The notes beneath the pieces were generated by a model that had not been told where the DNA came from, did no database searches, and saw nothing but the letters and a program-made list of their open reading frames with translations. Shown piece by piece: positions 1 to 7,709 of a DNA stretch of 44,117 nucleotides (within the stretch, counting starts at the first letter, position 1; each line of letters begins with the position of its first letter). Source of the DNA: RUG11237 sp964450185. Its GTDB lineage: Bacteria; Bacillota; Clostridia; Lachnospirales; Lachnospiraceae. The position numbers were made by a program, and so were the translations under genes. The stretch lies in assembly GCA_964450185.1 (NCBI GenBank), contig CAYVCL010000013.1, positions 1 to 44,117 of the forward strand, in the 5' to 3' direction.

Positions 1-16
1 TAATAATTTTCATCTG

Positions 17-59
17 TTTAAAGGCATAGCCTTTTTAGTGGCTATGCCTTTAAATTTTT
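17..59 (+). terminator. Intrinsic terminator at left edge
   Basis: A 15-bp perfect stem (17-31 with 40-54, core AAAGGCATAGCC) with an 8-nt loop is followed by five T on the plus strand. It fits a plus-strand gene ending just outside the window. It may also stop minus-strand transcripts leaving the gene at 78-677, although no U-run follows in that direction. Confidence 0.7.
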
Positions 60-77
60 CCCAACTTTTAAAATATT

Positions 78-677
78 TTATTTTTCAAGATAACGTTGCT
101 GAAAATAACCATCGAAGGAATAAATAGAATAGCTTTCTCTTTTTTCAACTTTATTTAGTGGCAAATACTCTTTGGCTAATTTCTGCCTATTTGCAGAAAT
201 TCCTTGCGTAAACACATAAATGATTGTATTTTTATCTTCTAATATAAGTGCGTATTCATCGCACCCGCTCCAATTAGAAATTGATATGTATGCAGGGTAA
301 TTAAAATTTTCCTCATCATATATAATGGATTTAATTTCTTCTCCATAGGTTACTTGAATTTCACCTAACCTTTTGCATTCTTCTTCAAAAGTTTTTTTAT
401 CATATGCACACTCTAAATATATTTGACAGGTCGGATCCATAAAAGTATCCCTATTATAATAATAATATTCCACACTTTCTACATTGTCTGATAGTTTTTC
501 TGGAAATATCATCAAATTACTATAACCTAAAAATCCATTAAATTTTCCATATTCTTCTGCGTCTGTGATAACTTTCGGAAAGCCTCCTAAAAACAGAAAC
601 CAAAATAGTATTACTCCAGCTAATATAACACCTATTGTCACTATAACTATTCTGCTCGCTAATTTATTCTTTTTCAT
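78..677 (-). CDS. Hypothetical membrane-anchored protein, 199 aa
   Basis: I do not recognise a family. The N-terminus (MKKNK, then a hydrophobic stretch at about residues 9-32) is a single membrane anchor or uncleaved signal. The remaining 165 residues are polar, acidic and tyrosine-rich and would lie outside the cell. The ATG has a GAGG ribosome site 8 nt upstream. It is the last gene of the minus-strand peptide-export island, 87 bp after a double-glycine peptide gene, so it could be an immunity or accessory protein of that system. This role is inferred from position only. Confidence 0.7.
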   Translation of the reverse strand: MKKNKLASRIVIVTIGVILAGVILFWFLFLGGFPKVITDAEEYGKFNGFLGYSNLMIFPEKLSDNVESVEYYYYNRDTFMDPTCQIYLECAYDKKTFEEECKRLGEIQVTYGEEIKSIIYDEENFNYPAYISISNWSGCDEYALILEDKNTIIYVFTQGISANRQKLAKEYLPLNKVEKRESYSIYSFDGYFQQRYLEK

Positions 678-764
678 CCCTTATTCCTCTTAATCTTACT
701 TATCTAAATGTTCACTATTATGATTCAAATTATAATTAATACTACGCCATATCCTATATATTAA

Positions 765-1163
765 TTATCTATATGTTTCATCACTGGCAAACAATGCCCA
801 AAAAGAATTATATACTGGTTTTCTTAAGCCCTTATCACCACCATCTATAATTCCAATTCCATCTGCCGCCTTCTTATAACAATATGATGCTATTGCAACA
901 CCAAATACTCTTGACACATCTGCAAATCTATAATAACTATATGCATGTGCAAAGATTTCTTTAGCAATCTGCAATTCACCCATACGTAAAACTTTTTTAG
1001 TATTTATCAACCATCTAGCTGTACTTATGCAACAAGATTTCGATAAATACCTTTTTGAACACCCCAAACTATAACTCCCTCCGTCTACATAAGTCATTTC
1101 CTCTTTGTTCATTATAGCATAGTTACTTGGCATCACTAATGCTCCAATATAACACATTTCCAT
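765..1163 (-). CDS. Double-glycine leader peptide A, 132 aa
   Basis: This is a secreted peptide precursor. The first 29 residues (MEMCYIGALVMPS ... EEMTYVDGG) match the leaders of three other genes in this island and end in GG, the cleavage site of C39 peptidase-containing exporters. The predicted core is about 103 residues with four cysteines (one single, one CC pair, one later single) and no resemblance to a known bacteriocin that I can see. The start at 1163 is chosen over an upstream in-frame codon at 1244 because AAAGGAGGACACAAA directly precedes it and the leader aligns there with the other peptides. It carries its own upstream promoter-like block (1194-1245). The core may be a bacteriocin or a signalling peptide; its function is unknown. 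Confidence 0.8.
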   Translation of the reverse strand: MEMCYIGALVMPSNYAIMNKEEMTYVDGGSYSLGCSKRYLSKSCCISTARWLINTKKVLRMGELQIAKEIFAHAYSYYRFADVSRVFGVAIASYCYKKAADGIGIIDGGDKGLRKPVYNSFWALFASDETYR

Positions 1164-1193
1164 TTTGTGTCCTCCTTTAAATTCTTTTCTTCT

Positions 1194-1245
1194 ACTCCTG
1201 TTTGCAACCAGTCGTAAATATATTGTAAAACAATTGTTTAACACC
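1194..1245 (-). promoter_or_regulatory. Shared upstream block of peptide A
   Basis: On the minus strand this reads GGTGTT, the palindrome AAACAATTGTTT (1228-1239), a TACAAT -10-like hexamer, then ACTGGTTGCAAACAGGAGT. The same order occurs before peptides C and D. No good -35 hexamer is present, which suggests activator dependence. Transcription start and binding protein are inferred. Confidence 0.5.
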
Positions 1246-1264
1246 CATTAAATTCTTTACCATC

Positions 1265-2992
1265 TTACCAAAACCAATACTGCTTCTTCACCCCAATATA
1301 AGCTCCCACTCCTACTAAAATTGCTACACAGCCAATTCCTACCAGAATAAAGCTAATATGAAATCCTGACAAAGTTTTAGAAGTCACTAAATACTTCCCT
1401 GCACTGTCAATATGTAAAGTTTCTATATCTTCTGCTTTTAGCTTTTGATATCTTTGTTTTTCAGTGTTAAAGAGATATAAATATTTTTCTTTGGTTATCT
1501 TCTCACTTAATTCTATGGTAAGCTTTCCACAAAGCTTGTTTTCATCATTAATTACGAACGTAAAACCATTTTCAACTTTTTCAAATACAAGTTGTGTTTT
1601 TAATTCATTTTCAAAATTGACAATATCTTTTCCATCCAGATAAATTATATAGCCATCACCTTTGATAGTTAAAACTTTTTCATTTTCATAAAAATACTTT
1701 AATATTTCTTTTGAAATCATCGGATATTCTTCCGTAGTGACTTCTTCTGGAAAGTTTCTATTTCCCTCTCCTTCCTCTATAGGGGATGTTTCTTCTTCTG
1801 TAGAGGCGCTTCCCTCTTCGTTTACAATTACAGTAACTGATACCTGCAGATCTCCGTTGGATACGATAATACCCGTATTACCACATGACTTTGCTGTTAT
1901 AACACCTGCCCCTGAAACGGTAGCAATATCTGTATTCAAAGATTTATATGTGATACCTCCTGCTGCGCCTGCCGGCTGTACTTGTGCCTTAATCTGAAAC
2001 GTATCTCCCGATTTCAACACTTTGTAATCACTATTTAAATTAATAGCAGTGGTTCCTATTTTTACCGTAATTGGTACTTGTTTTGTAATGTTTCCTGCTG
2101 TTACATAAATCACTACCTGCCCTGCAGCAATTCCTTTTACCTCACCTGACGAATTGACTGTAGCAATCTCCGTATTGGAAGATTTGTAAGTTATTGTCGC
2201 ATCCGTTGCATTCGTCGGAAGTACCGTGGCAGATATATTTAACGTGGCATCTACATTTAATTCTTCTTCATAATTTCCAATTTCTATGTCTTGTACTTCT
2301 ATTGTTTTTTCCTGAGAACTGTCTTCTATGACTGTTACTGTAAATTTACCCTTTACTTTTTCACAATTTACAGTAATTTCTGCTGTCCCCAACTGATTTC
2401 CAGTCAGTCTTCCCAATGCATTTACCGATGCTACTGCCTCATTACTGGATTTATAGGTAAAAGAAGTTTCTGTAGCATTTGCGGGTATTACTGCCACATT
2501 TAATAACTGAGAAGTTCCTATTGTAATTTCTTTCGGACAGTCACCTAAATCCAATTCGGTCACGGGAATTTCTGCGCTTTCTTTCTTTTTAACTGTTAAA
2601 TCAAAGTTTGCCGATGCCTTTCCACAGGTTACCGTAATTTTTGTATTTCCCTCTTTCACAGCAATAATTCTGCCCATACCATTGACCGTTGCTACATTTA
2701 TATTGGAAGACTGATATGTCAATTCCTGAACTGTGGCATTGGTCGGCAATATAGTAACTGCTAACAACTGTTTTTCCCCTACAGTCATTTCTGTCGAATA
2801 ATCACCTAAATCCAACTCCGTAGCTTCCACTGTTTGTGTTACACTTTCAGACTGTATTGCTTCCTCTGCCTGTTCACCTTCCATATTTTTTGTTGTTGCT
2901 TCTGTTGGTTCTTTTGCCTGACTTTTATTTTCTGACAAGAATAACATGCTAACCATACATAGAAAAAGAACTCTTTTAATTTTTTTACTCAT
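1265..2992 (-). CDS. Membrane-anchored protein with four Ig-like (BIG2) repeats, 575 aa
   Basis: A signal peptide (residues 1-26, ending near SQA) is followed by an acidic Thr/Glu linker. Four bacterial Ig-like group 2 repeats lie at about 60-135, 145-220, 232-310 and 312-392. Each shows the pattern 'P.NAT....TYKSSN..VATVN..G.' ending in a 'G...I.V..G' strand. A less repetitive region (about 425-540) and a C-terminal hydrophobic segment (about 546-568) with a short aromatic tail follow. There is no LPXTG motif, so it is held by the membrane. It sits between the HlyD-like gene and peptide A in the same direction. It may be a surface receptor, adhesin or scaffold for the export system; BIG2 proteins are usually surface proteins. 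Confidence 0.8.
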   Translation of the reverse strand: MSKKIKRVLFLCMVSMLFLSENKSQAKEPTEATTKNMEGEQAEEAIQSESVTQTVEATELDLGDYSTEMTVGEKQLLAVTILPTNATVQELTYQSSNINVATVNGMGRIIAVKEGNTKITVTCGKASANFDLTVKKKESAEIPVTELDLGDCPKEITIGTSQLLNVAVIPANATETSFTYKSSNEAVASVNALGRLTGNQLGTAEITVNCEKVKGKFTVTVIEDSSQEKTIEVQDIEIGNYEEELNVDATLNISATVLPTNATDATITYKSSNTEIATVNSSGEVKGIAAGQVVIYVTAGNITKQVPITVKIGTTAINLNSDYKVLKSGDTFQIKAQVQPAGAAGGITYKSLNTDIATVSGAGVITAKSCGNTGIIVSNGDLQVSVTVIVNEEGSASTEEETSPIEEGEGNRNFPEEVTTEEYPMISKEILKYFYENEKVLTIKGDGYIIYLDGKDIVNFENELKTQLVFEKVENGFTFVINDENKLCGKLTIELSEKITKEKYLYLFNTEKQRYQKLKAEDIETLHIDSAGKYLVTSKTLSGFHISFILVGIGCVAILVGVGAYIGVKKQYWFW

Positions 2993-3004
2993 TTTTTTCT
3001 CCTG

Positions 3005-4132
3005 CTATCTCACCAGTAATCCCAGTTTTTCTAATACATAATCAAAGTAAGTCACTTCATCATAAGTAATTCTTGCTTCCACAGTCATACCATTAGACAA
3101 ATTTACTTTTTTTCCAGTTTTGCTGACTACATAGTCAGAATTCGGTTTAATTCTAATTTTAAATACGGAATTTGATTGACCATCTTCTCCTTCTAACGAA
3201 GTTAGATTGCTGTCAATCATATCTACTGTTCCTGTAATATTTCCATAAACTGACTGAATCAATCCGTCTACTGCCAGTTGTACCTCATTTCCCTCTTCCA
3301 TTCTTGCCATATCTGCTGTACTTACATAAGCTTCTATCATAACCTCTGAATTCTCTGGAGTAATGGTCGCTACTGCAGAACCTGTCTGAACCACCATTCC
3401 CGGTTTGTAGTCTGCCACTAAGTGCAATACCCCTGTACCACTTGCTTTCACACTATATTGTGCCTGTCCACTTCCGATAGCTGAAAGCTGGGCTTCAATA
3501 GAAGCTATTTGTGTTTTTGCTTCTTTCATGGTATTTTCTGCTGCTTGTATGGCTGAATAATAGATTTCCGATATTTTTCCTTGATTCTTTTCTAATTCTT
3601 TCTGAATCTGTTCTTCTGTATATCCATACGCCTGATAAGTGCTTCCATCAAAGGTATTCTGTGCCACTTGCGACTTATAAGCTTCGTAAGTGCTATAATA
3701 TAATTCATCCTCCGGATTAGATGCATCAAAATAATTTTTATCATCTTTAATAGATTTTACAAGCAATTCTGATTGTTCCACTTGCTTTTCATAAGTTTCT
3801 TTACTCGCAACTAACTGTTCTTCCTGCAAATTATAATCTGTACTTTTAATGGTAAAAAGTACATCACCTTCTTGTACCAGCTTTCCTTCTTCCATAAAAC
3901 TTTCCTCAATTTCCCCTGTATAAGCAGGCATCACATATCGCGAATCGCAATGTGTAACTGTTCCTTGAGAAATAATCATATACGCTTTGTGAGCTTTTGT
4001 GCTCCAAAATACCACACCTATTAATGCCACTGTAACTATAAGTAAAATTATATAACCAAAAGCCGGTAGCTTTTTTTCAAACATCAAACGACTGTCTTTC
4101 AGCTGTTCCATGGTTTTTACTTGTTTTTTCAT
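3005..4132 (-). CDS. HlyD-family membrane fusion/accessory protein, 375 aa
   Basis: It is likely the accessory subunit of the peptide exporter encoded at 7710-9947. A cytoplasmic N-terminus is followed by one membrane helix (about 25-48, FGYIILLIVTVALIGVVFW). A beta-barrel/lipoyl half motif follows (YTGEIEESFMEEGKLVQEGDVLF), then a coiled coil of about 130 residues and the second half (KASGTGVLHLVADYKPGMVVQTG). The start at 4132 is preferred to upstream in-frame starts because AGGAG lies upstream and the alternatives overlap the previous gene. Gram-positive bacteriocin exporters often have such a MesE/LagE-like partner. The gene is 13 bp from the upstream 159-aa gene, consistent with one operon. 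Confidence 0.85.
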   Translation of the reverse strand: MKKQVKTMEQLKDSRLMFEKKLPAFGYIILLIVTVALIGVVFWSTKAHKAYMIISQGTVTHCDSRYVMPAYTGEIEESFMEEGKLVQEGDVLFTIKSTDYNLQEEQLVASKETYEKQVEQSELLVKSIKDDKNYFDASNPEDELYYSTYEAYKSQVAQNTFDGSTYQAYGYTEEQIQKELEKNQGKISEIYYSAIQAAENTMKEAKTQIASIEAQLSAIGSGQAQYSVKASGTGVLHLVADYKPGMVVQTGSAVATITPENSEVMIEAYVSTADMARMEEGNEVQLAVDGLIQSVYGNITGTVDMIDSNLTSLEGEDGQSNSVFKIRIKPNSDYVVSKTGKKVNLSNGMTVEARITYDEVTYFDYVLEKLGLLVR

Positions 4133-4145
4133 TATGTATAGACTC

Positions 4146-4625
4146 CTACTCTTTTTCTGCCCGCGGAATAAAAACATCCGCAACCATGATTTCTTCCTCC
4201 TGATTGTTGTCTACGAAAATAGTATAATTATAATCTGCCAAAGTAATATCACTTTCGAATGCTTCCAAATTAATTTTGTCATAAGCAAACTTCAAAAATG
4301 TTTCCGGTCCGGTATAGTGGCAATACAATGCATTAGGAACTCGAATTACAGATTCCATAGAATAAGGCTGCTCTACGCTATGAATATAATTATTGCACTG
4401 CAACATCATTATAATTTCCATATCCAACTCACCTGCTTCGTTGAGAAATGTTCGTGTAAACTGAATTAATGGACCAATCTGCATAGCTCCTTTGGTTTTT
4501 ATGTAAGACTGCATCTGTTCGATTGCTACATTTAGATCAAAATCTTCTTCGTTTAATAGTATTTTGTATTTTAAAACGTTGGTTAGTTTTAACGTTTTGT
4601 TTTCGCTGAATTGTAACTTGCTCAT
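4146..4625 (-). CDS. Possible GyrI-like/DUF5085-like small protein, 159 aa
   Basis: This is a soluble cytoplasmic protein without signal or membrane segments. Motifs such as 'GPLIQF' after the first half and 'RVPNALYCHYTGPETFLKFAYDKI' in the second resemble the GyrI-like effector-binding fold or the DUF5085 family. This is recognition by eye and is weak. It lies between peptide B and the HlyD-like gene with 13-bp gaps on both sides, so it is almost certainly co-transcribed with the export genes. It could sense or bind a peptide or be a cytoplasmic chaperone; neither is shown. Confidence 0.6.
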   Translation of the reverse strand: MSKLQFSENKTLKLTNVLKYKILLNEEDFDLNVAIEQMQSYIKTKGAMQIGPLIQFTRTFLNEAGELDMEIIMMLQCNNYIHSVEQPYSMESVIRVPNALYCHYTGPETFLKFAYDKINLEAFESDITLADYNYTIFVDNNQEEEIMVADVFIPRAEKE

Positions 4626-4638
4626 GGTTGACTCCTTT

Positions 4639-5034
4639 TTATCTTATACTAGTTATTTTAATTGTCATGAAATACTGTCGACCTGTTACATTTATACTTC
4701 CATTAACTTTTTTCAACCTATCATTTCTGTACTTATATATTTGGGCAGCAGCACTAAAAAATTCCTCTGACCATTGACAATATACTGCTGCATCTAACAA
4801 TGTTCCTTGGGGAAATCCTATTAGCAAGGCAAGTGAACCACTGCACTTGTTTCTTTGATTTGATAATCTCCTCGCCAAATTTCCTGCTTCTATAAATTTT
4901 TTATATGCTACACAGGTAGCATAAGAAAAATTTTTGGAATAGGTACACCCACCCTCTACATATGTCATTTCCTTTTCATTCATTACAATATATTTACTTG
5001 GCATCACTAATGCCTCTTTATAACACACTTCCAT
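4639..5034 (-). CDS. Double-glycine leader peptide B, 131 aa
   Basis: The leader (residues 1-29: MEVCYKEALVMPSKY ... KEMTYVEGG) matches the other three precursors in length and at 17 invariant positions. The core begins with Cys immediately after GG and runs about 102 residues, with four cysteines and a basic patch (NLARRLSNQRNK). It has no glycine-zipper character, unlike peptides C and D. TAAGGAGG precedes the ATG. The shared palindromic upstream block is absent here. The gene lies 71 bp after the 197-aa membrane protein gene, so it probably depends on read-through from the peptide C promoter. Confidence 0.8.
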   Translation of the reverse strand: MEVCYKEALVMPSKYIVMNEKEMTYVEGGCTYSKNFSYATCVAYKKFIEAGNLARRLSNQRNKCSGSLALLIGFPQGTLLDAAVYCQWSEEFFSAAAQIYKYRNDRLKKVNGSINVTGRQYFMTIKITSIR

Positions 5035-5105
5035 TTTACTTTCCTCCTTAAATAAATCATTTATTACCCTTCTATCCCATTATGCCTTATCATCTCAAAT
5101 CCAGC

Positions 5106-5699
5106 TTATAATTCCTCATTTCTCGTAGCAACTTTCATTATAAAGCTATCCGGAATTATTGATATTACGCTTATGAAACCGTAAATTAACATCAATAAAA
5201 TTTTTGTATCTATTTCTATTTGGTTTATGCTAACGAGTAAAAAATCTTCATAATAAAAACCAATGATGCTATCTATACTACTAAACAACACATTGAGCGC
5301 TATATAGATTCCGTAATATGAAAATTTCCAATCATTTTTTGTAAAAAAATTTCTAATATCTTTTCGAAGCAAATATATAATTACACTTGACCAAACAATT
5401 AAAATCACACACAAAAAAATATGCTGATACAATTCCATAATATATTGCAGCACAAACATATTACAGAATATTCCAAATGCCCTTCCACTAAAAACTCCCG
5501 TTTTACTCACTATATTTTTCTTCTTTCCAATTTTTATAAATTTTATGACGCTTATGAAATAATATAAAATGTAATATAATGCACACATCCCCCATAAAAT
5601 TGCAATATTATAGACAGAAGATTGATCATGTAGTGCCAAAACAACACTGATAATACTACCGATTGACCAAATAATAATATGTGTCAAATACTTTTGCAT
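5106..5699 (-). CDS. Polytopic membrane protein, 197 aa (immunity candidate)
   Basis: There are five or six hydrophobic segments spread along the length (about 8-25, 31-52, 72-92, 93-112, 128-150, 165-186), separated by short basic loops. I recognise no family. It is downstream of peptide C and upstream of peptide B in the same direction, the usual place for an immunity or dedicated accessory membrane protein in bacteriocin islands. Its 5' region holds a 17-bp inverted repeat. Base composition is very AT-rich, like the rest of the island. Confidence 0.7.
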   Translation of the reverse strand: MQKYLTHIIIWSIGSIISVVLALHDQSSVYNIAILWGMCALYYILYYFISVIKFIKIGKKKNIVSKTGVFSGRAFGIFCNMFVLQYIMELYQHIFLCVILIVWSSVIIYLLRKDIRNFFTKNDWKFSYYGIYIALNVLFSSIDSIIGFYYEDFLLVSINQIEIDTKILLMLIYGFISVISIIPDSFIMKVATRNEEL

Positions 5700-5727
5700 T
5701 CAAAATTTCCTTTCACACAATTTATAC

Positions 5728-5777
5728 CCAGTACAACATTTCAATAAACTACTATAAATTTTGAAAAGTTGTACTGG
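5728..5777 (-). repeat. 17-bp inverted repeat upstream of 197-aa gene
   Basis: The arms 5728-5744 and 5761-5777 (CCAGTACAAC.TTTCAA) are complementary at 16 of 17 positions around a 16-nt loop. On the minus strand no U-run follows, so it does not look like an intrinsic terminator. It could be an mRNA stem-loop separating peptide C from the next gene, or an operator. Confidence 0.6.
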
Positions 5778-5818
5778 TTATATAAAATAGATTTTAAATA
5801 TATTCTTTTTTTACATGC

Positions 5819-6217
5819 TTATTTCCATGTAAATTTTGAATCCAACTTACCATCTACCGCATCTAATCCCAAACCGATTATACCGCCAAAACTCAAACAC
5901 GAAATCATTATCCCTGCAACCTGATTCAACTTTCCTATACCTACTCCAATAGCAGAAGAAATTGTCGCTCCTAAAATGGTTGCTACCTTTTTACTACAAC
6001 TTTTCCATGTGCTTTTTATAAGTGCTATTACAGCTCTTCCCATTAACTCACCACAAGCACTGGCATATATTCCACAAAGTGCACACCCTACATCTATAGC
6101 CCATGCAATTTTATTAGTACTTATAGACTTTCCACCCTCAACATATGTCATTTCTTCTTCATTCATTATTGCATAACTGCTTGGCATTGTTAATGCTCCA
6201 TCATAACGCATCTCCAT
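5819..6217 (-). CDS. Double-glycine leader peptide C, 132 aa
   Basis: The 29-residue leader ends EEEMTYVEGG and is nearly identical to that of peptide D. The core of about 103 residues has two hydrophobic, small-residue-rich stretches with GxxxG-like spacing (for example ATISSAIGVGIGKL and SFGGIIGLGLDAV) and five cysteines. Such glycine-zipper stretches are typical of membrane-inserting class II bacteriocins, although the core is longer than usual. TAAAGGAGG precedes the ATG. A shared regulatory block lies at 6256-6309. The next gene downstream is a polytopic membrane protein, which may confer immunity. Confidence 0.8.
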   Translation of the reverse strand: MEMRYDGALTMPSSYAIMNEEEMTYVEGGKSISTNKIAWAIDVGCALCGIYASACGELMGRAVIALIKSTWKSCSKKVATILGATISSAIGVGIGKLNQVAGIMISCLSFGGIIGLGLDAVDGKLDSKFTWK

Positions 6218-6255
6218 TTTACTGTTTCCTCCTTTAAATAAATTTTTAGTTTTTC

Positions 6256-6309
6256 ACTCCTGTTTGCAACCAGTCATGAAATATATATGTAAATCTTAAG
6301 ATTAACACC
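6256..6309 (-). promoter_or_regulatory. Shared upstream block of peptide C
   Basis: The minus strand reads GGTGTT, then the perfect palindrome AATCTTAAGATT (6292-6303), a TACATA/TATATT -10-like stretch, and ACTGGTTGCAAACAGGAGTG. The layout matches the blocks before peptides A and D, with a different palindrome sequence. Confidence 0.5.
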
Positions 6310-6312
6310 AAA

Positions 6313-6501
6313 TTAGTTCTTTATCTTTTTCACCACATTTTTCTTAATTCTATTATAAAACGCATAAATCACTTGAAATGCTGTTTGTATCATGATTACA
6401 ATCAAAACGCCTTTTACATTTATTCCATATTGCATAAGATATTCTATTGAAAGAATAATGCTCACAACAAATCCAATATAATAGTCAATTTTTCTTTTCA
6501 A
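6313..6501 (-). CDS. Small two-helix membrane protein, 62 aa
   Basis: The start is TTG with only a weak ribosome site. There are two hydrophobic segments (about 8-25 and 30-48), and a lysine-rich C-terminal tail (RIKKNVVKKIKN) predicted to be cytoplasmic. Size and topology fit small bacteriocin immunity proteins. It lies downstream of peptide D and other small genes and just before the peptide C promoter block. It could be translated poorly or not at all. Confidence 0.5.
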   Translation of the reverse strand: MKRKIDYYIGFVVSIILSIEYLMQYGINVKGVLIVIMIQTAFQVIYAFYNRIKKNVVKKIKN

Positions 6502-6714
6502 TTAACACAACTCTCTTCTTCATATATTTTCATATATAATTCTTTCCACCTGTATACTTTCAACTTGCACTCAATAATCGGTATTAGTTTCCTATAACAA
6601 AATTTTTCTTAATGCATAGAATGTTTTCTATCCCATATCAAAATGAAACAAAACGTTGTAATTATAAACAGTACATTATAATTAAACGAATATTCAAAAG
6701 CATTTCCGCGAACG

Positions 6715-6909
6715 CTATATATCAACCATATAATAAAAATTACGCAAAAAAATTATATTATAACGTTTCTTTTCTCCTTTTAAATTTCTTTTATACTTGT
6801 CTTTCAATTTTACTTTATTAAAGAGAACTCCTGCATAAAGAGTAGCTGCTCCTACTGTTCCTATCTCAATAGCTTTCATTGTATAAGTTATATCATTTTT
6901 TATTTTCAC
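6715..6909 (-). CDS. Possible small peptide, 64 aa
   Basis: A GTG start overlaps the end of the 112-aa membrane gene by 17 bp; an internal ATG at 6879 would give 54 aa. Neither start has a strong ribosome site. One hydrophobic segment rich in small residues (AIEIGTVGAATLYAGVLF) is followed by a strongly basic region. There is no GG leader. It may be a real small membrane peptide of the island or a chance open frame. Confidence 0.35.
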   Translation of the reverse strand: MKIKNDITYTMKAIEIGTVGAATLYAGVLFNKVKLKDKYKRNLKGEKKRYNIIFLRNFYYMVDI

Positions 6910-7231
6910 CTATTAATGCAATTATAATTTCATATATATAAATAACAATTAATACCGATAAAGTTGGTGCTAATATCACAGCTCCTAAGATAATGAGTTC
7001 ATCCATATGTATAAAAAATTTTCCAAAAAGCACAAGTATTAATCCAAAGAAGGTGCAGGCAGCTAATATCTTTCTTTTCTTTGTATCTTTATCAAAACCT
7101 TCTTCTGAATTTTTACCAATGCAGTTAAGTCCTACAAAAATAAATGACATTGCCAATATAGATGAATTAAAAAATGATTTTGAACAATAAAATGCAATAA
7201 ACAGATATAGTAGCATTCTTACAGTCCTCAT
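6893..7231 (-). CDS. Small polytopic membrane protein, 112 aa (immunity candidate)
   Basis: Three or four hydrophobic segments occur (about 5-22, 25-40, 57-73, 80-105). The ATG at 7231 is preferred over a GTG at 7243 because the GTG falls directly on the AGGAGG ribosome site. It begins 26 bp after peptide D ends and is surely co-transcribed with it, which makes it the best candidate for a peptide D immunity protein. No family is recognised. Confidence 0.6.
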   Translation of the reverse strand: MRTVRMLLYLFIAFYCSKSFFNSSILAMSFIFVGLNCIGKNSEEGFDKDTKKRKILAACTFFGLILVLFGKFFIHMDELIILGAVILAPTLSVLIVIYIYEIIIALIGENKK

Positions 7232-7257
7232 ACTATCCTGCACCTCCTGAAATTATC

Positions 7258-7596
7258 TTATATATAATTACTTAAGTTAAATGTTGTCGTTGGTAGCCAC
7301 GATTTATCCCAAGTCTTGTTTATAGCTTGATATTTACACCCACATTTATCAACAATAAAGTCATAAATCAATGTTGCAAGCCCTCCCGATATTAATCTCG
7401 CTAATATAGGTCCTCCAAAAGCTTGTCCAATTGCCGCTCCAACTAAGGAAACTCCTGCTCTACAAATTGTTCGTACTGTACTAGCTGAAGCTTTTACTGT
7501 AAGTTTTCCCCCTCCTTCCACATAAGTCATTTCCTCTTCACACATTACAGCATAACTACTTGGCATTACTAATGCTCCATCATAACACATTTCCAT
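7258..7596 (-). CDS. Double-glycine leader peptide D, 112 aa
   Basis: The leader is 29 residues ending EEEMTYVEGG. The core is about 83 residues and the most bacteriocin-like of the four: a basic start, then a long glycine/alanine-rich hydrophobic stretch (GVSLVGAAIGQAFGGPILA), ending with a CGC motif and an aromatic tail. AAGGAGG precedes the ATG at 7596. It follows the exporter gene by 113 bp but has its own upstream regulatory block at 7637-7691. Membrane insertion and killing activity are inferences from composition. Confidence 0.85.
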   Translation of the reverse strand: MEMCYDGALVMPSSYAVMCEEEMTYVEGGGKLTVKASASTVRTICRAGVSLVGAAIGQAFGGPILARLISGGLATLIYDFIVDKCGCKYQAINKTWDKSWLPTTTFNLSNYI

Positions 7597-7636
7597 TTTG
7601 CTATGTCCTCCTTAAAATAAATTATTTTTCTCTTTC

Positions 7637-7691
7637 ACTCCCGCTGTACACTCAGTTGTGAATCATATATGTAAAACTTAAGTTCAACACC
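7637..7691 (-). promoter_or_regulatory. Shared upstream block of peptide D
   Basis: The minus strand shows GGTGTT, the palindrome AACTTAAGTT (7675-7684), TTTTACATATAT, and ACTGAGTGTACAGCGGGAGTG. It is the most diverged of the three copies but keeps the order, the spacing and the dyad symmetry. Confidence 0.5.
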
Positions 7692-7709
7692 AAATCAAAT
7701 CCATTACAC

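Noticed and set aside
1265..2992. LPXTG sortase anchor on the Ig-like protein
   Set aside because: No LPXTG-like motif precedes the C-terminal helix and the tail is short and aromatic rather than a typical sorting tail.
6612..6821. Open frame of 69 codons on the plus strand in the AT-rich peptide island
   Set aside because: No ribosome site; composition reflects AT-rich DNA; against the direction of the whole island.
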